DNA of 64,000 nucleotides from Mauremys mutica (Eukaryota > Chordata > Testudines > Geoemydidae). Within the stretch, counting starts at the first letter, position 1; each line of letters opens with the position of its first letter. A model generated the notes under the pieces. That model was not told the DNA's origin. It did not search any database and was given only the letters and a program-made list of their open reading frames with translations. The translations under genes were made by a program, and so were the position numbers. This document shows, in pieces, positions 49,788 to 64,000 of this stretch. The stretch lies in NCBI RefSeq assembly GCF_020497125.1, contig NC_059075.1, positions 63,445,321 to 63,509,320 of the forward strand, given 5' to 3'.

Positions 49788-51662
49788 TAATGTAGTCTCC
49801 CTACTTGTCTATAAAATGACTGCTGTTGTTTCATCATTTCATCTTTTGTCTTCTGACACTAGCAGTAAAAGCCAATTGTGGCTTGTGATGTGGACATGTG
49901 GCCAGTAGGTACTATACTTTGAAGCTGCCAACCTCATTTTACATATGCAGTTAGTTGCAGTCAATACTAATTTAGGCTGAATTTGAGGGTGCAACATTTA
50001 ACCACCAGGCTGCTTATGTGGGTACAGGTGAGGGGGGGAAAACAGGTGCACAAGAATTGGAGGGGACTGTAAGGCATTGTACAGACAGGAATACAGAGAA
50101 AAGGGGTGAGTGGGAAGAATGCATAAGGAAAATACAAGGTGACGGCTGAGGCCTATACAGATTACATTTTAGTTAGTGTAGTCAAATGTGGTATGTATCC
50201 TGTACCTCAGAAATCTTAGTGTTAGTAGAAGCAATGTACATTAATACAAGGATATACATTATAGAATAAGGCTAGCGCTGCTGACCAGTTCAAAGTGACA
50301 GACGTGAAATGGCTCCTCTGACTTGCATGCCTTTTTGCTGTTTTGCCTTTGGTCTGACAAGTGGTTGGTTGTCCTGCAGGAGGCAAAAGGAAGCTGTTTC
50401 AGTGTCATCTAATGGAACTAATCCCATCTTGATCAGAATTAATGGTGACCCTGAGGATGTGGGATCTGCTCAAAGATGTTTTATTTACCTGATGATCCCT
50501 TGCATGCTATTTTCCTTTAAACTGCTTTATAAACCTGATCTAATTCTGTCTAGCTGGTATGTGACAGTGACCCACTGCAAAGGGATAGTTACACTAGAAG
50601 TGCTAATTCAGGCTGGAAGGCAAGTCAAATTGTCCACAGCGAAGGCTGAGGTTTTTTCTAATTTCTGAAAAAGGTTCCCTAAAAACACTTTCTGGCCATT
50701 CACCTATTGAAGGAGATCACACTTTCTACAAAAGATAACGGGCACAGTTCCGAAGATAAACAAAACACTTTCCTGCCGCATATGCCAGAGAAAAGCACTA
50801 TTCAGGAAAGAATGTCCTAAACAAATAGAAGTGGGAGTAGCTTGTGGACTTTGCTATAGCTGAGGGAAAAGGAAGAAAGGAATCTACACCCTCCCTTTTT
50901 TTTTTCCTGCTTGTCCAGTAAGGCCACCCACAATTTAAAGTGGTGAATAAGTACACCACCAAAAATGTAATAAGCTTGCCCATGTGCAAGCCATAAACAA
51001 GGGAGGAATATTACTGCTTTAATATGGACTATTTGTGTGAGAGAAAGTGGAAGATTATGTGTGTCTGTGCTCCATACAGCAGTAGCTAGGGAACAGCTTC
51101 ATAGGATTGGTGGTCTGCACTACCTGAAGTATAGTGTAGCATAGACCATTCATTGGTGCTTCTGCTGTTCCTCAGCTGTTACTTAAACAAGCTATCAATT
51201 TTTTTTTTAGGTTAGAGAGGGCAAGAGCATGTTTTGTTCCTACAGGTCTGGTTTTAAAAGGCAGTACTGTACTTAGTTCACTGGCCCCATTATATTGTCT
51301 AGCTTCTGGATGCCAGAATCTGAAATATTGTTGCAGGTACTGTTGCCTTCAACAGGCTACTGTTTGATAGAGGGTGCTGCCACTAGACGAGCTTCAGCCT
51401 AGTAGTACATACTGAAGACTCAAACAACATGCATATTTAAACTACCTACTCTTTCAAGGGCTGAACTCCTGTACTAACCTACTTTCCACATGGGAGAATT
51501 TACATGTGTGTGCCACTCCCATCAAGCAACATGATGAAGGTGGACTCCTTTTAAAATTACAAGACAGTGGAGTATTTTAGAACTAGATAGATTACTAGGT
51601 GGAAGGCATACAATCACTCACTTATATAATATTCCTTATCTACCTGTGCTTTACAAAAAGTA
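49788..51662. other. Intergenic DNA between SNAP23 and LRRC57
   Basis: A 119-codon plus-strand open frame (50309-50668) has no recognisable domain and is within chance length. Nothing else stands out. Confidence 0.4.
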
Positions 51663-52182
51663 GGCCTGGTCTACACTACAGGGTATGGGCAGCAGGTATC
51701 AAAGCAGGGGAGGCTGTGCCTCCCCAAACAGCCAGGTGCAGCCCTGCCCATGCTTTGCCCCCTGACCTCCCCTCCTGCTTAGCCCAGCTCGTCTCCCTGT
51801 AGTTGGCACTAGCTTGGGATGTGCCACCCACCTTCCCTGTGCTCTAGGGCTGGAGAGGCTGTAGCTGTGCTGCCTGCCCTCCTGTTTCTCCAGGGATAGG
51901 GGGCAGTGGGGGGCTAGAGGCACTAGGCATGGTGGGGACACAGCCTCCCCCAGCTTGTGGTTCATGCACCACACATGCTATGGGGCTAGGTCAACCTAAG
52001 TTATACAACTCCAGCTACATTAATAACTCTCCTGTCAACTTACCTTACACTTCTCATTCCAGTGGAGTACTAGAGTTGATGGGAGAGCAAGCTGTGGTTG
52101 ACTTAGTGGGTCTTCACTAGACCTAAAACAACCCCTGGTGGATTAATTGGCACAGTGTGGCTACCAGTAAGTGTAGATATAC
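51663..52182. mobile_element. MITE with GGCCTGGTCTACACTAC end
   Basis: The left end GGCCTGGTCTACACTACAGG and the degraded right end AGTGTAGATATACTTA are inverted. A GC-rich block (51690-51965) looks like a further insertion or internal expansion. Confidence 0.5.
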
Positions 52183-52969
52183 TTAGTGTTTAGCTTCTTG
52201 AGATATAGGTAAAATTCAGTACTCACTTGAAGGATAGGAAATTAATACATTATCTATGTACTTTCAAACTTCTAGAATGTTTCTTGAATGAACTGAGCTC
52301 ATGTTTAAGGATGGCTAGTACTTTACCTGTGCTAACGAAGGTACTGCTCTGTCCCTAGAGCCACCACACACATAGAGGCAGGGGATTTCAGTGAAGATTA
52401 AAAACCAAATCAAGTCCAACATGGAGGAAGTTCTCTCTCAAAAAGCAACTGTTCCCACATGCTGGGATTTTCCAGAGCAAAGCAGTCCTGAAGAACTGAA
52501 GTATGTGCAGAGCTTTTAAAGCTATGGCTGTTATTGTGAGTTCAGCCAGATAGTTCCTTGCCTGTCTGACATTGCTTTAGGCACACATTGTATATACCAC
52601 TCTAGTATTCTTGTAGAGAAAGTTAAATGCCAGTCTGCTCAACATTTTTCTTTACTTTGCAACTTCAGCTGTTATATCTGACTCTTACTGAACCTTCTGT
52701 ATAACCACTTCCTCTCCATGATCTACCTTTTGCAATAGCTTTGAAAGGTTTTACATCTTACTCTATATTTACATGTGTACATCCATCCATGGAACTGACT
52801 AAGCATTTGATTGCTTTACAGATGATGCATTAGGAACAGCTCTTATTAGAAATCCAAGAGGACTGGTCTTTTACTATGCAAGTTTTTCTAGTAGAATTTG
52901 TACATAATCATTTTTGAACAAATAGTAGCATTTAGCTAACTTGTCACTCAAAGGCATCTACCAGCCATT

Positions 52970-54139
52970 CTCTCTTCTGAAATGGAGTGTCTTTATTCTT
53001 TGATTGTCACACGTAGTTTTATACAAAAAAAAATCTAATATAGATTGGTAAAATAAACCCTTTAGGTAAGCTTAATAATACAATCACACTGAAGTGGCAG
53101 AAATATGTTTAGAATTGAGACATTTAAACTACAGTTTTAAAGTGTTTTAGTAAAATAAATACACAAGTTAAATCTATTGCAATTAATCTTAGTACCTGTT
53201 ACATAATTGCATACATTTTTAGCTCTTGCTGGGTGCTTTTGGTAGTAAGGCAGCTGTAACAAGGTGAAAAAGTTGTAGACATGGCTCTGCAGATGTGAGG
53301 ACTCATCAGTGCAAGGATAACAGTTTTTCCTGCAAACTACATTTTACTGAAGACACAGAGAAAACCTGTCAAGTAGTCCATTAAATAGCAGTATGTTCAA
53401 GCAGAAGGGAATAGTGCATTTCTCCATCAACTAGAAGACATCCTGTAAATTGTACTGTGAATTGATACCAGTAAGAGAAAAGATGATAGAAACAAGATTT
53501 GATTACAAAAGCACTTAATATAAAATAGACAAGATAAATTAACCATGTGAGCTCTTAACTATTTGTGCTTCATGAAGTGTACACAGTTTTTAGTATTACA
53601 ACAGATCTATGTGAAAGTTAACCTCCATGCTAGAGGACATTTACAGCAAGTAGTATAACTTAATATTTTGGAATTATTGTGGTAGCAGAACTGCACATTA
53701 GATGCAAGTAACCCACTCTAAACAACGGCCAACTTCCCTTTATAAGGATACAGTAGCAACTATTGTGAAAAAAGCTAATGTCCTCTACCTCGTCAACTAG
53801 TGAGGATTATATACCCCTTTCTCCCACATAAATCATCCTGAAAAGGGAGAATAAAATGAAGTGAGGGAGCTAGCCAGAAGTATAACCAGCTTCTAGCCAT
53901 ATTTAACAGTTCAATGCCTAGGCTGCAATTTCCCAATGTCAGATTTTTATTTGAAGTGGTAGTAGCAGCAACATAGCAGACTTATAAAACGAATACTGTC
54001 AGTTTTCTCATCGCCATCATCAAGCCCAAAACCTTCAGTCTTGGTTTAAGTTGTCATTCCAAGCAGACAGTGCTGCTGATTATGCTGCTTTGGTCACCAT
54101 CTTTTACGTCCAATGATACAGACTCAGAACAGCAGTCCA
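52970..54139 (-). other. LRRC57: LRRC57 3' UTR (extent uncertain)
   Basis: Minus-strand AATAAA signals (TTTATT on the plus strand) lie at 53946-53951 and 52992-52997. Either could end the LRRC57 transcript. The stretch is free of recognisable transposons. Confidence 0.4.
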
Positions 54140-59905
<5,766 letters not shown>

Positions 59906-60367
59906 TCAAGTATACAGTTTTTGTTTAAGGCACAAACCCAGTCCAGTCTCTCTCAATCACGATGCACTGGATTACATGAATCAAATTTTCCTGTTAAAAA
60001 GCAAGTTTACAAAGTCATTTTGTGCATAAGAGTTTTCTTCCATTATGGCTCACCTGGACATGTTGAATGGTATGCTTAATGTGTCAGGTTAGATTTCTTA
60101 TCCCTAGTTAACCAAATATAGGTCTTAATAAGATTAACCCAATTTATCATACTAAGATGGCTTCATTTAGAGTTGTCTGAATGCTAAATTAATGGCATGG
60201 AAGTTGGGAAGCATGCAACAGTGAAAGGCAAGATCAAAGTGTCAGACTAAGGCCATTTGTACACTACAAACTTTAGTCAAGACAAGTTATAGTGGGGTAA
60301 TGCCATATCACTCGTGCATGTGCATACTTGTCTGCTGGCATTGGTGCTTCATGAACTCAATATGTTA

Positions 60368-60639
60368 GGCTTGGTCTGCACTTAAAACTTAGGTCGACAT
60401 GGCTACAGCACTCAAGGACGTGAAAAATCCACATCTATGAATGCTACTGCTATGCCAACCTAACCCCCGGTTTAAAGGTCTATGGGAGAATGCTCCCATC
60501 AACCTAGCTACCAGTAGCTCTGGGAGGCGGAGTTCCTACAATGATGGGAAAACCCCTTCTGTCCCTATAGTCTGGCTACAGCAGCATAACTAGGGCGCTA
60601 TGGCCATGCCACTGTAGTGCCCATAGTGAAGACCTGGCC
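60368..60639. mobile_element. MITE, 272 bp, TTA-flanked
   Basis: The ends GGCTTGGTCTGCACT / AGTGAAGACCTGGCC are inverted, with TTA on both sides (60365-60367, 60640-60642). It lies close to the LRRC57/HAUS2 CpG island. A related degraded piece precedes it at about 60248-60360. Confidence 0.7.
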
Positions 60640-61204
60640 TTAGAGCCCTCAGTCTTGTAGAGGGGCAAATAATGTGGTTACATAAATGTAGGAATTCGTA
60701 CAGTTCAGCACCTTATGGGGACAGTGTCAAGTTAAAACCCACAGAACAGCAGCCCCTGGGTTCCAGGGTATCAAGGGGGAAGGAAGGGGACTGATTAGGC
60801 TAATGGCCGCCCCACCCCCGGGAGTTCTAGCCGCTCCAACCAGTCCGGGCTCCCAGCACAACGCCCAGTGGCCTGGCCCGGCCCGCCCCCCCGCACGGGC
60901 CAGTTCTTCTTGGGGGAGGCCCAAAGGCGGCTCCGCTTCGGGCTGCATAACAGAGTCAGAGACACCTCACGCCGCCGCCCGCAGCCAGAGCCCATCGGCC
61001 GCCGCGGCGCTGCCACCCCTCCGGCCCGGCCGGCCGAGCCGCCACTCGGGGCAGGGGCACCCCAGGGCCGCCTCCCCCTTCCCGGGCTGCGGCCCCGGCG
61101 ACTGACAGGCCGGAGACCTCCCGCACCTACCGCCCTCTCTCCCCATCGCGAGTCTCCACCCACCCGCGGACCAGCTCCGGCTCCAGCGGGCAGTGGGGAC
61201 TCAC

Positions 61205-61260
61205 CCAGCCGCCGCGAGCCCCGGAACCGGAAACAAGGCCAGCGCCGCTCGACAGGACAC
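61205..61260 (-). other. LRRC57: Candidate LRRC57 noncoding first exon
   Basis: A minus-strand donor GGCTGG|GTGAGTCC ends an exon at 61205. A second possible donor, GGGCG|GTAGGT, lies at 61130. The first coding exon is 1.3 kb away, so a spliced 5' UTR starting in the island is expected. Confidence 0.5.
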
Positions 61261-61264
61261 ATCC

Positions 61265-61275
61265 AACATGGCGGC
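61265..61275 (+). promoter_or_regulatory. YY1 binding site
   Basis: AACATGGCGGC is a near-perfect YY1 motif (AANATGGCGGC). These sites typically sit just downstream of TATA-less start sites. It lies between the LRRC57 first exon and the HAUS2 start. Confidence 0.7.
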
Positions 61276-61428
61276 GATACAAAGCCACGCCCGCCCGCGC
61301 GCGCGGCTGCGGGCATGTCACACACAGCATGGCGAGGGGGCGTGGCCTCGCCCCCCGCGTGAGCGACGCCGGGGCGGAGCTTCTTGCGCGAGGGCGGGCG
61401 CGCGGCAGGTTTAGCGGCGAGGGCGGCG

Positions 61429-61518
61429 ATGGCCTGTCTGAACCCTTGGGACCCGGCGCAGCCCACGGCCGCGGGGCTGGTGCTGTCCAAGTGCCTGGCG
61501 GCGGGTGTGGTGACCCAG
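61429..61518 (+). CDS. HAUS2: HAUS2 coding exon 1 (augmin subunit 2), partial gene
   Basis: The ATG at 61429 opens 30 codons, MACLNPWDPAQPTAAGLVLS through AAGVVTQ, ending in phase 0 with the donor CAG|gtaagg. It aligns with the human HAUS2 N-terminus ([20 protein letters not shown]...). HAUS2 (CEP27) is a subunit of the eight-protein augmin complex, which recruits gamma-tubulin to spindle microtubules for branching nucleation. The second exon (EMLNMSKKTV... in human) was not found before the window end, so intron 1 exceeds 2.4 kb. Position next to LRRC57 supports the call. Confidence 0.9.
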
Positions 61519-61787
61519 GTAAGGAGCGGCGCGGCCGGGCCATGGCCCCTCCCCCGGGGAACCGCGCGGCCCTTCCGGGAACGCGCCCGTGGGGGACCCT
61601 CGCGCCTGGGCGAGCAGCTGCTGTGCCGCCGCCCCCGCCCCGGTTTCCAGCTGCGGGTGCCACTGCCGACCCCCACCGTCAGCGCCCCGAGTAGGAGCCA
61701 TCTCAGCAGCGGGCATCTCTGCCCTGGCCCGGCCGGCTGGCTGGCAAAGACTGGAGCAGTCCCCCGTCCCCTAAAGAGCATTGCAGT

Positions 61788-61938
61788 CAGTGCTTAATTT
61801 GTGGAAGGACTCAAGTCCTTGCACCTCTAGGCTGGGCAGGTCATAGCCCCAGCACCTCTGGACTTTCACTGTATTAGTTATGAATATAAAAAAAGTTGTT
61901 TGAGCTCCCGCACCTCTTGCATTACAAATTAAGCACTG
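61788..61938. mobile_element. Short hAT-type MITE (CAGTGCTTAATTTG), 151 bp
   Basis: Perfect inverted ends CAGTGCTTAATTTG / CAAATTAAGCACTG. The 8-bp flanks ATTGCAGT / ATTACACT differ at two positions. It lies in HAUS2 intron 1. Confidence 0.75.
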
Positions 61939-61946
61939 ATTACACT

Positions 61947-63011
61947 CTGCTCTAAAAAACGGATTGCTATTACAGACTTTGGGAGAGCTAACTTTAGTTT
62001 GACTTTGTTCTCTAGTTTTTTAATCTTCTTTAGCTCCTTATTTTTTTTTTAAATAAAAATTAATTAATTTTTTTTCAGAGGCCGAGTTAGAACACATTTC
62101 TCACTCCGGTTGTCTGCTGTGCCCCTGGGTATTTGCTTCTTCTGGATGGCTTTCTGCTACTAGGGTTTCATTTGCACAATGAGTGTCAACAGAAGGTGCT
62201 AGATTTAAATGGGCAGCATTGATTCTGCCCTTGGAACGTAGGGATAAAGTGTAAAAGTTCCGTTTATTCCTGTATCTGCACTGTCAAAATAGTCTAATAG
62301 AACTATGCCTCCCCTTTTAAGTACTGTTAAATTTCATCTCCCTATCAATCCTGTACAGAAAGCCATGTGGACAGATGCCTGCACAGAGGTTCATGTTCAG
62401 GGTCACTATTTGTAGCTAAGGCCCTTTAGTTTCAGTTTTTACGAAAACATTCCTGGCTTTTACAAAAGCTATTGCATATGTTTTTCTAATTTTCACCTGA
62501 ATTTTGGACCACTTGAATACATGGTAATATTGATCATTAAAATAAATTACTCTAAGTGTAAATGTGAGGCTGTCTGTTAAAGTAAGACAATGTAGTGGAA
62601 GATACACATTGGTGTGTACATACTGTTAATGTACAGTTCATGAAATAAACCACAGCATTAAACTGCTATTACTTTAAATACTCTTACTTTTCTCTTTGTT
62701 CCTTTTTTTTGTTCTCTCTTCCCCCAATATTAACCCTGATATTTTTCTAGAAAACTGTGAAGTTAATTTTGCACAGATTTTCACCTGTGTGTTTATTTTT
62801 TTGTAATAAACACTGATACATTTTGGGGAAATTTTAAACAAAAAACAAAGGGCCTTGTTTGTAGCATAATCTTGCCTGTTGCATAAGTCCTTTCACAATC
62901 ACTTTATTGAATTATTTTTATTATTTGAATTAGAGTAGCATCTGGAAACTCCAACCAAATTGGGGGCTCTACTGCACTAAGATCTGTGCAAACAGTAAGA
63001 GACCATCCCTA
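61947..63011 (+). other. HAUS2: HAUS2 intron 1, unannotated part
   Basis: AT-rich. 62925-63007 resembles an old interspersed repeat ('GTAGCATCTGGAAACTCCAA'). No HAUS2 exon 2 was found. Confidence 0.45.
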
Positions 63012-63413
63012 AAGAGCTTAGCCCTTGTCTAAAGAGGGGGCCATTTGGGGAACTGGGGTAAAAATCTGGGGATTGGTCCTGCTTTGAGCAGGGGGTTGGA
63101 CTAGATGACCTCCTGAGGTCCCTTCCAACCCTAATATTCTATGATTTTATACTACAATCTTATGTTGGTATAACTGTCGCTCAGGAATGTGGAAAATCCA
63201 CACCCCTGAGTGACAGAGTTATACCAACCTAACCCTTGGTGCAGGCAGCGCTATATCCATGGAAGGGCTTCTCCTCTCCTCGGCCTCTCGGGGAACTGGA
63301 GTACCTACGCTGACAGGAGAAGGTCTTCTGTCAGCATAGTAGTGTCTTCGCTAAGCACCACAGCAGTAGAGCTGCACTGGTGCTGCTGCAGCACTGTAAG
63401 TGTAGACAAGCCC
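63012..63413. mobile_element. TTA-flanked MITE split by a CR1 fragment
   Basis: The left end GCCCTTGTCTA (63008-63018) and right end AGTGTAGACAAGCCC are inverted and flanked by TTA. The MITE body resumes at about 63150 ('ACTACAATCTTATGTTGG') after an inserted CR1 3' end. Confidence 0.65.
63019..63149 (+). mobile_element. CR1 3' end inserted in a MITE
   Basis: 'GGTTGGACTAGATGACCTCC' then 'TGAGGTCCCTTCCAACCC' and 'ATTCTATGATT' are the classic CR1 3' terminus. Confidence 0.85.
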
Positions 63414-63744
63414 TTACAATCAGACTGAGTATTCTTGGTGGTTGACCCAAGATGGTGGAATGAACTCCACAGGAACTAAGGACCATCCCAAACCTTACCA
63501 CCTTTCACACCTTGCAAGAAGCATTTCTCTGACCTTGCCATCTCTATTATAAACACAGAGGTGTGTGTGAATGTGAATATATAAATTCCAAAAGGAACAC
63601 TGCATACACTTCTTCCCCTGGGAGAGAAAATGAAAAAAACAAACTTGTGACACGTTAGTCACATTACTTAATACACTACTGGAAGTAGCTCAGATGCTAT
63701 GGTGATGAGCATGGTGTAAGAAATTATATAGAACAGAATCTAAA

Positions 63745-63890
63745 TAGACAAGAAAGACAAAAGGAGGAAGGGGAAACTGAGATATTGAGAGAGAAAGTGC
63801 TTTGCCCAAGGTGATGCAGCACATCAATGGCATAGCTGGAATTGAACTCTGGTCTCCTGATTCAGTGCCTTATCTACTAGCCATGCTACT
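63745..63890 (+). mobile_element. MIR SINE relic
   Basis: 'GGGGAAACTGAGATATTGAG', 'TTTGCCCAAGGTGATGCAGC' and 'CTGGAATTGAACTCTGGTCT' follow the MIR consensus order. Confidence 0.8.
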
Positions 63891-64000
63891 TCCTAGTACA
63901 TTGGTTTCGAGGAGTTAGTTATTTTTTTCCCCTTAAAGTACTATGTGTGTCTTCAAATAAGATGCCATTTATCATAAATCCATGTTTATGCTGATAGAAA

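Larger units (their letters stand above)
60790..61760. promoter_or_regulatory. CpG island, head-to-head LRRC57/HAUS2 promoter
   Basis: About 1 kb of very GC-rich, CpG-rich, TATA-less DNA. It contains two adjacent CCGGAA (ETS) cores at 61221-61232, a YY1 site at 61265-61275, a minus-strand donor CTGG|GTGAGT at 61204 and the HAUS2 ATG at 61429. The two gene starts are therefore within roughly 200 bp. Confidence 0.85.

Noticed and set aside
50309..50668. 119-codon plus-strand frame between SNAP23 and LRRC57
   Set aside because: No domain, no splice context, chance length.
60795..61781. 328-codon minus-strand open frame, longest in the window
   Set aside because: It lies in a CpG island with very few AT-rich stop codons, overlaps the HAUS2 first exon and the LRRC57 promoter on both strands, and its product is low-complexity Pro/Arg/Gly.
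62751..62810. Possible HAUS2 exon 2 after 'TTTTTCTAG' (reads KTV...)
   Set aside because: Only the three residues KTV match human HAUS2, at the wrong place in the exon, and there is no donor or continued similarity.

Overview
This is nuclear DNA of a vertebrate, most likely a turtle. Three spliced protein genes can be read exon by exon: SNAP23 (+), LRRC57 (-) and the first exon of HAUS2 (+). Their order and orientation match the human chr15q15.1 block ZNF106(-) - SNAP23(+) - LRRC57(-) - HAUS2(+). The turtle call rests on the repeats: CR1 LINE copies of the chelonian type, a tRNA-type SINE ending in the 'AAGCTTTCGTGGG' block, several hAT families starting CAGGGGTGGGC or CAGGGGTCAGC, and MITEs with 'GGCCTGGTCTACACTAC' ends. 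No species can be named from sequence alone.

Layout. 1-5400: repeat-dense DNA, inferred to be the first intron of ZNF106 on the minus strand; it holds a foldback hAT (750-2512) and a three-layer transposon nest (about 2609-4440). 5430-6430: a CpG island with divergent promoter features (CCAAT boxes, a ZNF143/THAP11-type site), inferred to serve ZNF106 to the left and SNAP23 to the right. 6414-45643: SNAP23, with a long first intron and seven coding exons (25711-45643; 208 aa). Its introns hold CR1, hAT and MITE copies, including a 2.1 kb TIR element (26661-28793) and a 1.6 kb palindromic repeat (42515-44135). 45644 to about 48600: SNAP23 3' UTR with several AATAAA signals. 54140-59890: LRRC57 coding exons on the minus strand (five exons, 238 aa). 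60790-61760: a second CpG island, the head-to-head promoter of LRRC57 and HAUS2. 61429-61518: HAUS2 coding exon 1; the rest of HAUS2 lies beyond the window.

The genes are a conserved neighbourhood, not a pathway. SNAP23 is a Qbc-SNARE for exocytosis, LRRC57 is a small leucine-rich-repeat protein with a likely N-myristoylation site, and HAUS2 is an augmin subunit for spindle microtubule nucleation. Nothing points to a bacterial, viral or defence-type system. The most unusual content is structural: three independent inverted-repeat mobile structures (a foldback hAT with an exact 8-bp target duplication, an inverted SINE dimer with an exact 12-bp target duplication, and a large palindrome with internal ~330-bp tandem units), plus nested insertions whose order can be read from their target-site duplications.
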